64,000 bases of DNA, from the NCBI RefSeq assembly GCF_002846395.1, contig NZ_PJMU01000002.1, positions 930,001-994,000 on the forward strand. The letters run 5' to 3'. The number at the start of each line of letters is the position of its first letter. Positions within the stretch are counted from its first letter, which is position 1. This document shows, piece by piece, positions 1 to 7,906 of the stretch. Origin of the DNA: Pontibacter ramchanderi (GTDB lineage Bacteria; Bacteroidota; Bacteroidia; Cytophagales; Hymenobacteraceae). The notes beneath the pieces were generated by a model. It was not told the DNA's origin, did no database searches, and saw only the letters and a list, made by a program, of their open reading frames with translations. The position numbers were made by a program, and so were the translations under genes.

Positions 1-449
1 TCCAGGTTTTGCTCTTTGGAATAGTCAAAAACAGCTTCGTAAAGTTTGTTCGGAGCGAGCATGTAGTGGGCGCTTACTTCACCCCGCAAGGCCCTACGAC
101 CACCGGGCACAACCCGCAGTTCGTAATCGGCGGGCAGCTGAGCAGCGCTATCAGGTATAATTACCCCAATAAAGGCATCCAGGCTATCAGCTCGTCCCTC
201 GGGGTTGTTATAGTAGATGTTGCCCAGCATCCCTTCCAGTTCCTTCTTATCCAGCACCTCAGCGGCTCTCCGGAAAGCGTCGTTGATGCCCTTGTCGTTC
301 ACTGAGCCGCGGAAGGCGCGGCCGGCCACATAGAGTTGTGTTGAGTTTGTTTCTGATACTTTAGCTGAGCTGAAACCTCCTAAATAGGCATAAAAAGCCG
401 CTACGATAAAGGAGAGGACCAGCATCACTAACAAGAATTTCTTGTTCAT
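1..449 (-). CDS. Partial GyrI-like/hypothetical membrane-anchored protein
   Basis: The reverse strand is open from an ATG at 449 to the window edge, so the C-terminus is missing. The start overlaps the stop of the upstream ABC exporter gene as ATGA, which implies translational coupling. The N-terminus (MKKFLL-like, about residues 4-22) is hydrophobic with a short anchor ending in AYLGGF. The visible part contains YELRVVPGGRRALRGEVSAH followed by an acidic/aromatic stretch. This is compatible with GyrI-like (SOUL/effector-binding) small-molecule domains found behind a single membrane anchor in Bacteroidota, but the diagnostic C-terminal half is not here. Function unknown; the family is a tentative guess from style. 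Confidence 0.6.
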   Translation of the reverse strand, partial: MNKKFLLVMLVLSFIVAAFYAYLGGFSSAKVSETNSTQLYVAGRAFRGSVNDKGINDAFRRAAEVLDKKELEGMLGNIYYNNPEGRADSLDAFIGVIIPDSAAQLPADYELRVVPGGRRALRGEVSAHYMLAPNKLYEAVFDYSKEQNL

Positions 450-2215
450 AGATCAATCATGTTTTTGTACTGCATGTGGTAGAGTTGCGCATAGTAACCG
501 TCGCGGCGCAGTAATTCCTCGTGGTTACCAATTTCTTTTATCTCGCCGCGGTCCATCACAATAATCTTGTCCGCCTTTTGGATGGTAGACAGACGGTGGG
601 CAATGACGATGGACGTACGCCCGTGCATGAGCTGGTCGATGGCGTACTGGATCAGTTCTTCGGTTTCGGAGTCGACGCTGGAAGTGGCCTCGTCGAGGAT
701 GATGATCTCGGGGTTGTAGACCATGGCCCGCACAAAGGAGATCAGCTGGCGCTGGCCCACGGAAAGCGTGGCACCGCGCTCCATTACCTGGTAATGCAGC
801 CCGCCAGGCAGTCGCTCGATGAACTTGCGGGCGCCCACCAGGTCGGCGGCGCGCCACATCTGTTCTTCGGTGATGGCCTTGTTGCCCAGACTGATGTTGT
901 CGGCGATAGTGCCCGAGAAGAGGAACACGTCCTGCAACACTACGCCAATATGGTGGCGCAGCACGCTCAGGTCATATTCTTTGATGTCGTGGCCATCAAT
1001 CAGAATCTGGCCGCTGTTGATTTCGTAGAAGCGGTTAAGCAGGTTGATAACCGAGGTCTTGCCTGCCCCCGTGGCTCCCACGAAAGCGACTGATTCACCC
1101 GCTTTCACATCCAGCGAAATATTGCGCAGCACCCAGTCCTCGTCTTTGTAGGCAAACCACACATCCTTGAACGCCACATTGCCTTTAATCTTTTCGGGTT
1201 TGTAAGCTCCGTTATCAGGAATCATTTCTTTGCTGTCGAGGAGGCGCATGAGGCGCTCGGTGCTTACCACACCCAGTTGCAGGGTGTTGAAGCGGTCGGC
1301 AATCATGCGAATCGGGCGGAAGAACATCTGGATGTAGAGGATAAAGGCCATCAGCGTACCCAACGACACCTCATTGTCAATCACCCCGTGGGCGCCATAC
1401 CACACGAGCAAGCCCAGGCCCGCCGCACCGATAATCTCGGCCACAGGGAAGTATACTGAGTAGTAAAGAACAGAACGCACATTGGCGCGGGTATGCTCTT
1501 TGTTGATTTCCTTGAACTTATCCAGCTCACGCTTCTCGTTGTTGAAGATCTGCACGATGCTCATGCCCGTGATATGCTCCTGCACAAAGGAATTGAGCCG
1601 CGCCACGGCCGTACGCACGTCCTGGAACGTGTCTTTTATCTTCTCCTTGAAAATGTAGGTACTGATGAGCATTATCGGGAAGGTGGACAAACTCACCAGC
1701 GCCAGCTCCCAATCGATGTAGAACATGAAGCCGAGGATGAACACCAACTGCAGAATGTCGCCAATCATGGCAGCCAGCCCCTCACTAAACACGTCGGAAA
1801 GCGTTTCCACATCCGATACGTTACGGGTCACGAGCGTACCGATGGGCGTGCGGTCGAAGAACTTGAGGCGCAGGTTGAGAATGTGGCGGTAGAGCTGCAC
1901 CCGAATGTCGCGCACGACGTGCTGCCCCAGCCAACCCGCGAAATAGGTATGGAGGTACTGCACGATGGCATGCCCCACAAGGAGCACCGCCAGTATCACG
2001 AACATCTTGTTCAGACCTTCCCAGTCGTTCTGCAGAATCTCGTTGTCGACAGTATACTGAATCAGGAAAGGACGCACCGCGGCAAGTATAGCCGAGGCAA
2101 AGGTCAGGAACACGATGAAGTAAAAGATACGGATGTATGGCTTCACAAAGGTGAAAAGCCGCCGTATGACGTCCGCATCGAATACCTTGCCTGTATTTTG
2201 TGGTTTATCTTCCAA
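446..2215 (-). CDS. ABC exporter, fused permease and ATPase (MsbA/MdlB type)
   Basis: This 589-residue protein has the standard layout of a homodimerising type IV ABC exporter: six membrane segments in residues 30-320, then a nucleotide-binding domain. Walker A is GATGAGKTS near residue 380, the signature LSVGQ near 484, Walker B IIILDEA near 504, and the switch His in IVIAHRLS near 536. Length fits the family (about 580-600). It should use ATP hydrolysis to move a lipid or drug across the inner membrane; substrate cannot be read from sequence. It is the first gene of a pair, its TGA overlapping the ATG of the next gene. A long open frame on the opposite strand is a codon-bias shadow. Confidence 0.93.
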   Translation of the reverse strand: MEDKPQNTGKVFDADVIRRLFTFVKPYIRIFYFIVFLTFASAILAAVRPFLIQYTVDNEILQNDWEGLNKMFVILAVLLVGHAIVQYLHTYFAGWLGQHVVRDIRVQLYRHILNLRLKFFDRTPIGTLVTRNVSDVETLSDVFSEGLAAMIGDILQLVFILGFMFYIDWELALVSLSTFPIMLISTYIFKEKIKDTFQDVRTAVARLNSFVQEHITGMSIVQIFNNEKRELDKFKEINKEHTRANVRSVLYYSVYFPVAEIIGAAGLGLLVWYGAHGVIDNEVSLGTLMAFILYIQMFFRPIRMIADRFNTLQLGVVSTERLMRLLDSKEMIPDNGAYKPEKIKGNVAFKDVWFAYKDEDWVLRNISLDVKAGESVAFVGATGAGKTSVINLLNRFYEINSGQILIDGHDIKEYDLSVLRHHIGVVLQDVFLFSGTIADNISLGNKAITEEQMWRAADLVGARKFIERLPGGLHYQVMERGATLSVGQRQLISFVRAMVYNPEIIILDEATSSVDSETEELIQYAIDQLMHGRTSIVIAHRLSTIQKADKIIVMDRGEIKEIGNHEELLRRDGYYAQLYHMQYKNMIDL

Positions 2216-2289
2216 GTTTGATTAATCAAGTTTTGTTTGTTTTCGGGGGGTGGGGTTCCGTGAGGTTTGCACTGTCCCCTGCCCTCATT

Positions 2290-2399
2290 TTTGTCTGAAT
2301 CTTCACATAGGGCCCCTACCCAAGGATTTACAGGATTTAAAGATTGACAGGATTATCGCAAACGATTATCCTGCCCCTACCCCTAGGGGCCATCCTGTC
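2290..2399. repeat. Dispersed 'ggatttacaggatt' repeat with inverted partner
   Basis: The segment contains GGATTTACAGGATTT followed by GACAGGAT at 2345-2352, with the inverted ATCCTGTC at 2392-2399. This wording matches intergenic repeats I know from Bacteroidota genomes (phrases on the pattern of 'aatcctgtaaatcctttaatcctgtc'). No coding content. Confidence 0.6.
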
Positions 2400-2460
2400 G
2401 ATGCTAGTTCTAAGGTATAGCTCTGTCGTTACTACTAAATGCACGATTAACATCCCCCTA

Positions 2461-2579
2461 CCCCCTTCGAAGGGGGACTTGCCGTACCTGCTATTTTGCA
2501 GGTATGGTTTCATCGTTTCCGAAATTCGTTTGCTATACCTAGTCCAACCACCCCTAACCCCTCCTTATCTAAGGCGGGG
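2461..2579. repeat. Two C-rich palindromic intergenic repeats
   Basis: CCCCCTTCGAAGGGGG at 2461-2476 is a perfect 16-bp palindrome. A related imperfect hairpin lies at 2558-2579 (CCCCTCCTT, 4-base loop, AAGGCGGGG). In one frame both read as Pro-Leu-Thr-Pro-Pro type peptides, the usual false-ORF product of this repeat class. They are probably small palindromic elements; no transposase is near. Confidence 0.6.
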
Positions 2580-2739
2580 AACCCTTAGCTGCCGAGCGCA
2601 TAGGTATAGCTTCGTCGGTTCTGCTAAAGACCACATAGACCACTGGCACGCATTGCCAAGTAACTCGCACGGAACTACGCTAGGTATAGCGGTGCCATGT
2701 GCACCAAAATGACTATCCACTGTCTGAGCGTTCAGCGAG

Positions 2740-2830
2740 TTTGGATAGTCTTGACTTTTTTGCCTACTTTTTGTGTCAAGACAAAAAGTAGGTGCCCGCC
2801 GCACAGGCGAAAAAGCAGCCCGCCTGGCCA
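2740..2830. repeat. Dispersed repeat with perfect 12-bp hairpin
   Basis: CCTACTTTTTGT at 2763-2774 and its exact reverse complement at 2781-2792 form a hairpin with loop GTCAAG. Flanking bases translate in frame to the TFC-D-TK type peptide often seen as false ORFs in Bacteroidota, so I regard this as a copy of a dispersed non-coding repeat. Confidence 0.6.
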
Positions 2831-3076
2831 AGGCAAGCTATGCAATAACACAGCAGCTATACTTAAAACTAAAACCGTTAGCCCTGACAATAGGCCAGAG
2901 ACCCCACCATAGTAGACAGAGCGAGGACACCCGCGCCATTAACATAAAGCCGTTGCAATCCCAGATATACGCATCCCCTTCACTAACCGCTTGCAAAGTT
3001 AATGGTTTTTGCATCAGGATATTCGGGATTTATCACGCATCATTGTCAAAACAAGAGTAAGTCCCAAACTACAAAA

Positions 3077-3108
3077 AAAGCCCTCCCCTGTTTTTAGGGA
3101 AGGGCTTT
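3077..3108 (-). terminator. Rho-independent terminator of the truA-PLP enzyme operon
   Basis: Stem of 13 bases with one mismatch (3077-3089 with 3096-3108), loop of six, followed on the minus strand by a run of seven T. It lies 22 bases beyond the stop of the PLP enzyme gene. Confidence 0.85.
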
Positions 3109-3129
3109 AGAAAAAATGCATGTTTATAC

Positions 3130-4437
3130 CTATACCTCCGCTTCCACAGGTATGGTAACTTTCTCGAGCGCTTGTGCAATGTCGGAGATAATATCCTCAG
3201 GGTGCTCCACACCTACCGAGATACGAATCATGCCCTCGCCTATGCCCATCACGGCGCGGTCGGCCAGGCAGATATCGGAGTGCGTCATAGAGGCAGGGTG
3301 CTCGGCCAGCGACTCGGTACCGCCCAGGCTCACGGCCAGTTTGATAAGTTTTAGGTTGTTGAGGAAGGTGAAGGCCTCTTTCTCGCCGCCTTTGATGTCG
3401 AACGAAATCATGGAGCCTGCCGCTTTGCACTGCTTGTCGTAAATGGCCTGTTGCTGCGGATTGTCCTGCAGGTAGCCGAGGAAGTAAATTTTCTCCACTT
3501 TCGGGTGCTCTTTCAGGTAGGCTGCCACTACTTCGGCGCCGCGAGCCTGGCACTCCATGCGTATTTTCAGCGTCTCGAGGCTTCGCATCAGCATCCAGCC
3601 TGTCCACGGACTCGCCATAGAGCCCATGAAGGTACGCATGCCTTTTACTTGCTTCATCAGGTCGGCAGGACCAGCGCAAGCACCTGCAATCAGGTCGGAG
3701 TGACCACCGATGTACTTGGTGGCAGAGTATAAAACGAGGTCGGCGCCGTGCTTGAGCGGGTGCGAGAACACGGGCCCCAGGAAGGTGTTGTCTACGGCTA
3801 CGACTACTTTTTTATCGGCTGTCGAGTGCTTTTGGGCCAGTGCGGCGCAAGCCTCAATGTCGACCAGGTGGTTGGTTGGGTTGGCTGGGGTTTCCAGGTA
3901 TACCATCGCCAGTTTATCAGCCATACCTGATTCCTCGAGCATTTGCGCTACTTCCTCCATTGGGGTGTTGGCACGAAAGCCCATACTTTGCACACCGAAC
4001 TTCGGCAGAATGTTTTTGATATAGTAGTCAGAACCACCGTAGATGGGCTCGCTATGCAGAATCAGGTCGCCCGGCTTGAGCAAGGCCAGAAGCGTGGTAC
4101 TGATGGCGGCCATACCGCTGGCGAAAACCGCTGCGTCTTCGGCGCCGTCCCAGAAGCGGAGGCGGTTCTCGAGGATTTCGAGGTCGGGGTTGTTGAGGCG
4201 GCTGTAGATGAGGCCCAGCTGCTCTTCGGCGTGCTTCTCGCGCAGGCCATACGCTAGTTCGAAAAATGCTTTGCCCTCTTCCGCGTTCTTAAAAACGAAG
4301 GTAGAAGTCTGATAAATCGGCGCCTTCACAGCCATTTCTGACCATTCGGGGTTGTAGCCGTAGCTCATCATCAAGCTTTCGGGGCGCAGGTGTTTGCCGT
4401 TCAAATGGGGACCGTTCTGGTCTTCTGGTAATTGCAT
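3130..4437 (-). CDS. Cystathionine gamma-synthase/methionine gamma-lyase family PLP enzyme
   Basis: The 435-residue product belongs to the Cys/Met metabolism PLP family (fold type I). The Schiff-base lysine is in SATKYIGGH (Lys about 241), the cofactor aspartate in AVDNTF (about 216), and the phosphate-binding region around FASGMAAIS (about 105-113). It is longer than typical cystathionine gamma-synthases (about 380-390) because of an N-terminal extension and an insert near residues 60-75. This resembles the roughly 430-residue Bacteroidota subgroup, whose reaction (gamma-synthase, gamma-lyase or O-acetylhomoserine sulfhydrylase) cannot be assigned by eye. It starts one base after the truA stop, so the two are co-transcribed. 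Confidence 0.88.
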   Translation of the reverse strand: MQLPEDQNGPHLNGKHLRPESLMMSYGYNPEWSEMAVKAPIYQTSTFVFKNAEEGKAFFELAYGLREKHAEEQLGLIYSRLNNPDLEILENRLRFWDGAEDAAVFASGMAAISTTLLALLKPGDLILHSEPIYGGSDYYIKNILPKFGVQSMGFRANTPMEEVAQMLEESGMADKLAMVYLETPANPTNHLVDIEACAALAQKHSTADKKVVVAVDNTFLGPVFSHPLKHGADLVLYSATKYIGGHSDLIAGACAGPADLMKQVKGMRTFMGSMASPWTGWMLMRSLETLKIRMECQARGAEVVAAYLKEHPKVEKIYFLGYLQDNPQQQAIYDKQCKAAGSMISFDIKGGEKEAFTFLNNLKLIKLAVSLGGTESLAEHPASMTHSDICLADRAVMGIGEGMIRISVGVEHPEDIISDIAQALEKVTIPVEAEV

Positions 4438-4438
4438 G

Positions 4439-5206
4439 CTATAAAGGGTTTGTTTTGGGTATTGCCTTGAAAATATGGTCTGGGTAACTCACCTTGGCCA
4501 GGTATAGCCCCTCGGAGGGTGCTGCCCCGCTGGCCTGGCTGCGGTCCTGACTGGCAATCAATTGCTCAAAGTCGGCTACGGAGAGCTTGCCGCGGCCCAC
4601 GTCCAGCAAAGTGCCTACCACCAGTCGCACCATACCCCGCAAGAAGCGGTTGGCACGAATCGTAAAAATCAGCTCGTCGCCTTGCTGGCGCCATGCGGCC
4701 TCGTAGATGTTGCAGCGGTAGTGCTTGGTATCGCCTTTCACTTTGCTAAAGGTCGTAAAATCCTCGTAACGAAGCAAAACAGCGGCCGCCTCATTCATCT
4801 TCTCCACATCCACAGAACGCGGCAGGTAGGTGGCGTAGTATCGCTTAAAAGGGTCTTTGACTAAGGTGATGTGGTAGTGATAGGTGCGCTCAAACGCGTC
4901 GAAACGAGCATGGGCCTCGTCGGTAACGAGGTAGAGGCTCTTGGCCACAATGTCGTCGGGCAAGAGGCGGTTGAAGCGGTAGACCATGTGCTCGGTGTCC
5001 AGTTCCGGCGCCACATCGAAGTGCACGAACTGCTGACTCGCATGCACACCCGTGTCGGTGCGGCCGCTGCCTGTCGTACTGATGGACTGCCGCAGCACTT
5101 TGCTCAAACAATCCTCCAGTACCTCTTGCACCGAAAGGGCGTTGGGCTGTGTCTGCCAGCCATGGAAACGGGTGCCGTCGTAGGCGATTTCTAGGAAGTA
5201 GCGCAT
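4439..5206 (-). CDS. truA: tRNA pseudouridine(38-40) synthase TruA
   Basis: TruA converts U38, U39 and U40 in the tRNA anticodon arm to pseudouridine. The catalytic aspartate is in GSGRTDTGVHA (Asp about 51), and the typical opening YFLEIAYDGT and the later RFDAFERTYHY and RFLRGMVR blocks are present. 255 residues is normal. The start ATG at 5206 fits the conserved N-terminus exactly, leaving almost no leader behind a consensus -7 box at 5211-5218. The PLP enzyme gene follows after one base. Confidence 0.95.
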   Translation of the reverse strand: MRYFLEIAYDGTRFHGWQTQPNALSVQEVLEDCLSKVLRQSISTTGSGRTDTGVHASQQFVHFDVAPELDTEHMVYRFNRLLPDDIVAKSLYLVTDEAHARFDAFERTYHYHITLVKDPFKRYYATYLPRSVDVEKMNEAAAVLLRYEDFTTFSKVKGDTKHYRCNIYEAAWRQQGDELIFTIRANRFLRGMVRLVVGTLLDVGRGKLSVADFEQLIASQDRSQASGAAPSEGLYLAKVSYPDHIFKAIPKTNPL

Positions 5207-5210
5207 ACGA

Positions 5211-5218
5211 CAAAGATA
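5211..5218 (-). promoter_or_regulatory. Candidate -7 box TATCTTTG immediately upstream of truA
   Basis: On the minus strand the sequence reads TATCTTTG, a full match to the Bacteroidota TAnnTTTG box, ending five bases before the truA ATG. If used, transcription would begin at or within a base or two of the ATG. No good TTTG -33 box is seen at the usual distance; that region is occupied by the preceding terminator. Confidence 0.45.
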
Positions 5219-5225
5219 AAAAAAT

Positions 5226-5256
5226 AAACCCGCAGCCTTTGGGGGACTGCGGGTTT
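5226..5256 (-). terminator. Rho-independent terminator after the GAF gene
   Basis: Perfect 10-bp stem AAACCCGCAG (5226-5235) with CTGCGGGTTT (5247-5256), followed on the minus strand by a T-rich tract. It lies between the GAF gene stop and the truA start. Confidence 0.85.
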
Positions 5257-5278
5257 AAAATGTTCGGAATAAATTAAG

Positions 5279-5818
5279 TTAAGCGGCAGGGTCTTCCACC
5301 ACCTTTTTTCGAAGGTAGCGCAGTTCTATTTCGTCCATCACGATGGCCGCCAACTGGCTCAGCACTTTCTGGTCGGCATCCGAAAAATCGCGTGGCTGCT
5401 TGTCCACGATGCAAAGCGTGCCCAGGTTGTAGCCATCGGTAGTCTTTAAGGGTGCGCCCGCATAAAAACGGAGTCCGAAGTTACCCGTCACCAAAGGGTT
5501 TGCCAGCAAACAAGGCTCGTTAACCGCGTCTGGAAACACAGTGGGGCCATCGTTCAGAATAGCCAGCGAACACAGGCTAATGCCTCGGCTCACATTCTCC
5601 ACGCCTTCCATACCTACGTTAGCCTTAAACCACACCCGCTCAGAGTCTACCAGGGCCACCAGGGCGATAGGTACATTGAACATGCGTGCAGCCATGGCCG
5701 CAATGTGATTGAATGCACCCTCGGGAGGCGTATCCAGTATGTCGTATTCCTGCAGTTTCAGCAGTCTTTCCTCGTCGTTCTGAGGAATCAGGTCCACCCC
5801 AATAAAGGTGTTTTTCAT
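5279..5818 (-). CDS. Stand-alone GAF domain protein
   Basis: 179 residues made almost entirely of one GAF domain. The opening ERLLKLQEYDILDTPPE and the core FNVPIALVALVDSERVWFKA and GISLCSLAIL match the GAF subgroup usually fused to sensor kinases or diguanylate cyclases. Here no output domain follows: the protein ends about 20 residues after the GAF fold with a charged helix (DEIELRYLRKK). It probably senses a small molecule or redox state and acts through a partner. Its own terminator and the gap on the 5' side suggest a single-gene transcript. Confidence 0.85.
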   Translation of the reverse strand: MKNTFIGVDLIPQNDEERLLKLQEYDILDTPPEGAFNHIAAMAARMFNVPIALVALVDSERVWFKANVGMEGVENVSRGISLCSLAILNDGPTVFPDAVNEPCLLANPLVTGNFGLRFYAGAPLKTTDGYNLGTLCIVDKQPRDFSDADQKVLSQLAAIVMDEIELRYLRKKVVEDPAA

Positions 5819-5938
5819 AAGTTACAGGTCAAAGTCTCTTCCCACGCTAAACGTGTAGACTATAACCTACCGAAGCGGTGAAGCGTTCCCGTTTATTTGC
5901 TTTGCGCAGCAATTACTGACTCTCAGAATTCCCACCAA

Positions 5939-5979
5939 GCTATACCTTGCTAACCATCAGCAGATTAGACAGGTATAGC
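5939..5979 (-). repeat. Inverted pair of the AGGTATAG word downstream of the thiolase gene
   Basis: GCTATACCT (5939-5947) and AGGTATAGC (5971-5979) are perfect 9-bp inverted arms separated by 23 bases, just past the thiolase stop. They could form a hairpin in the 3' untranslated region. There is no clear T-run, so termination is uncertain. Confidence 0.6.
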
Positions 5980-5992
5980 GCCCCCAAATTTT

Positions 5993-7195
5993 CTACAGCT
6001 TTTCGTAAATCACGGCTGCTCCCTGGCCCACACCTACGCACATGGTAGCCAAGCCGTAGCGTACGTTGTCGCGGCGCTTCATTTCGTGCAGCAAAGTGGC
6101 TGAGATACGGGTGCCGCTGGCACCTAGTGGGTGACCGATGGCAATAGAGCCGCCATTTACGTTCACGATGTCGGGGTTGATGCCGAGCTCCTGCACGCAA
6201 GGTATAGCCTGCGCCGCAAAGGCCTCGTTTATCTCCGCCAAGCCGATATCGTTGATGGTGAGGCCTGCCCGTTTAAGTGCTTTTTGGGTAGCGGGCACTG
6301 GTCCCATACCCATGAAAGCGGGCTCTACGCCTGCCACCGCCGCCGATACAATGCGGGCCATCGGTTTCAAATCAAAGCGCTTCACTATTTCCTCACTCAC
6401 GATGATAGAGGCCGCCGCACCGTCGTTTATACCTGAGGCGTTACCCGCTGTCACAGTGCCGCCTTTCTTGAAGGCTGCTCCCAGTGCGCCAAGTTTTTCC
6501 ACCGAAGATAGGCGTGGGTGCTCGTCGGTGTCGAATAGAATAGGGTCGCCTTTGCGCTGTGGCACGGGCACAGGTATAATCTCGTCGTTGAACTTGCCTG
6601 TCTCGGCGGCTGCCTTGTATTTGAGCTGTGAGCTGTGGGCAAATTCGTCCTGGGCTTCACGTGAAACACCATAGCGCCCGGCCACGTTCTCGGCGGTTTC
6701 GCCCATGCTATACGGGTAGTGCAACGACGACAACTGATTGTTCACGAAGCGCCAGCCAATGGTGGTGTCGTAGATTTCGGCCGTGCGGGCAAAGGCTGTT
6801 TCGGCTTTGGCCATCACGAAAGGGGCGCGTGTCATGCTTTCCACACCGCCCGCCAGGTATACAGCACCGTCGCCGCTCTTTATGGCACGGCCTGCGTCGA
6901 TGATGGACTGCAGACCAGAGGCGCACAGACGGTTGACGGTTACGCCGCCAATTTCGTGCGGCAGCCCCGCCAACAGCAGGGCCATGCGGGCCACGTTGCG
7001 GTTGTCTTCACCTGCCTGATTGGCAGCGCCCAGCACCACGTCTTCAATCAGGCTCGGGTCTAGCTGCGGATTGCGGGCCATTAACTCCTTGAGGATAAAG
7101 GCGGCCAGGTCGTCGGGACGTACGCTGCTGAGGGCGCCCGTATACTTTCCGACAGGGGTTCTAACGATATCTATTATATAAGCTGTGCTCATCAA
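5993..7195 (-). CDS. Acetyl-CoA C-acyltransferase (thiolase, FadA/PcaF type)
   Basis: Thiolases cleave 3-oxoacyl-CoA with CoA to acetyl-CoA and a shortened acyl-CoA, the last step of beta-oxidation, or condense in reverse. The acylated cysteine is in NRLCASGLQS (Cys about 91). The other catalytic residues are in NEAFA, IGHPLGASGTR (His about 355) and MCVGVGQG (Cys about 386). 400 residues is the usual length. The insert IGWRFVN and the overall wording are closest to beta-ketoadipyl-CoA/long-chain thiolases. There is no fadB partner next door; the acyl-CoA dehydrogenase is 23 kb away. Substrate range is inferred only from family. Confidence 0.93.
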   Translation of the reverse strand: MMSTAYIIDIVRTPVGKYTGALSSVRPDDLAAFILKELMARNPQLDPSLIEDVVLGAANQAGEDNRNVARMALLLAGLPHEIGGVTVNRLCASGLQSIIDAGRAIKSGDGAVYLAGGVESMTRAPFVMAKAETAFARTAEIYDTTIGWRFVNNQLSSLHYPYSMGETAENVAGRYGVSREAQDEFAHSSQLKYKAAAETGKFNDEIIPVPVPQRKGDPILFDTDEHPRLSSVEKLGALGAAFKKGGTVTAGNASGINDGAAASIIVSEEIVKRFDLKPMARIVSAAVAGVEPAFMGMGPVPATQKALKRAGLTINDIGLAEINEAFAAQAIPCVQELGINPDIVNVNGGSIAIGHPLGASGTRISATLLHEMKRRDNVRYGLATMCVGVGQGAAVIYEKL

Positions 7196-7197
7196 TT

Positions 7198-7226
7198 TTT
7201 GTTTTACAGGTCTTTGTCTAATTTTG
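7198..7226 (+). promoter_or_regulatory. Candidate promoter for the DUF4293 gene
   Basis: TTTG at 7198-7201, a 17-base spacer, and TAATTTTG at 7219-7226 match the Bacteroidota -33/-7 pattern (TTTG, TAnnTTTG). It leaves a leader of about 25 bases before the ATG at 7257. Confidence 0.6.
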
Positions 7227-7256
7227 CAACGCTTTGCAAGTTAAATCAACCCCTTT

Positions 7257-7754
7257 ATGATACAAAGAATTCAAACCGTATTTCTGGCGCTCATCGTGAT
7301 TGCTATGGTCTCGTTGCTGTTTTTGCCGCTGTGGTCTAAAGTAGATGCCACTACTGGCGAGGAAGTGGTGCTGACTGCCTGGAACTTGTTTTTCCAGACT
7401 GTGAACGCTGAAGGCGAGGCCGTGCAGGCTGGCGCACAGACAGGCACCAGCACTATTGCGATTGCCATTCTGGCTATTATAGCGGCGGGTGTGGCACTGT
7501 ACGAGATTTTCCAGTACAAGAGCCGCATCACCCAGATGAAGTTCGGCCTGATTAACTCTCTGGTCCTGATCGCACTGTTCGGCACTTCCTTTTACTATGC
7601 CAACTATGTAGGCAACTCCTTGGCCGCAGGCAACGAGGGTAATTACGAAGCTGGTTTCTACATGCCTATTCTGGCGCTGCTGCTCAATGCGCTGGCTAAC
7701 CGCTTCATTAAAAAAGACGAGGACCTGGTTCGCTCTGTCGACAGACTGCGCTAA
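7257..7754 (+). CDS. DUF4293 family membrane protein
   Basis: 165 residues with four predicted membrane segments (about 5-24, 64-82, 93-114 and 125-147). The opening MIQRIQTVFLALIVIAMVSL and the ending RFIKKDEDLVRSVDRLR are typical of DUF4293, a family of unknown role found in Bacteroidota. A loop between segments 1 and 2 (residues 25-60) would lie outside the membrane. The gene is divergent from the thiolase gene, has its own promoter and a very strong terminator, and so appears monocistronic. The stop TAA overlaps an AGGTATAG word at 7754-7761. Confidence 0.85.
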   Translation: MIQRIQTVFLALIVIAMVSLLFLPLWSKVDATTGEEVVLTAWNLFFQTVNAEGEAVQAGAQTGTSTIAIAILAIIAAGVALYEIFQYKSRITQMKFGLINSLVLIALFGTSFYYANYVGNSLAAGNEGNYEAGFYMPILALLLNALANRFIKKDEDLVRSVDRLR

Positions 7755-7770
7755 GGTATAGCAACCCGTA

Positions 7771-7812
7771 ACAGAAAAGGCTTCTCTTAACCGGAGAAGC
7801 CTTTTCTGTTTT
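7771..7812 (+). terminator. Strong rho-independent terminator after DUF4293
   Basis: A perfect 16-bp stem (7771-7786 with 7794-7809), loop of seven, then a short T-rich tail. Confidence 0.9.
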
Positions 7813-7824
7813 AGCACCATGTAT

Positions 7825-7897
7825 GTCATTTCGAATTTCAGTGAGAAATCTGAGTTTATATGTGGTGACCCAGATTTCTCGTTCCACTCAAGATGAC
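7825..7897. repeat. Dispersed inverted repeat (GTCATTTCGA / GAGAAATCTG class)
   Basis: Left arm 7825-7852 begins GTCATTTCGA and ends GAGAAATCTG. Right arm 7871-7897 begins CAGATTTCTC and ends AAGATGAC, so the element folds into one long imperfect hairpin. A related element lies at 45247-45369. It sits in the convergent gap between DUF4293 and the PepSY gene. The wording matches a dispersed intergenic repeat common in Bacteroidota. Confidence 0.7.
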
Positions 7898-7906
7898 CAG
7901 ACTGTT

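Larger units (their letters stand above)
2222..3070. other. Long non-coding gap packed with dispersed-repeat remnants
   Basis: About 850 bases separate the ABC exporter start from the next gene's terminator. I find no credible gene: the short open frames here encode only translated repeat DNA. The gap holds several different intergenic repeat families side by side, annotated separately, together with four copies of the AGGTATAG word (2413-2420, 2533-2540, 2602-2609, 2682-2689). It looks like a sink for repeats rather than a lost gene. No promoter match for the exporter was obvious. Confidence 0.7.

Noticed and set aside
9..305. Plus-strand open frame of 98 codons at the window start
   Set aside because: It lies antisense to the partial minus-strand gene whose start overlaps the ABC exporter stop by ATGA and which has a proper N-terminal anchor. 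The plus frame has no recognisable features.
2344..2712. Open frame of 122 codons with LTPPYLRRG-like peptide
   Set aside because: It is the translation of C-rich intergenic repeats, a well-known false ORF.
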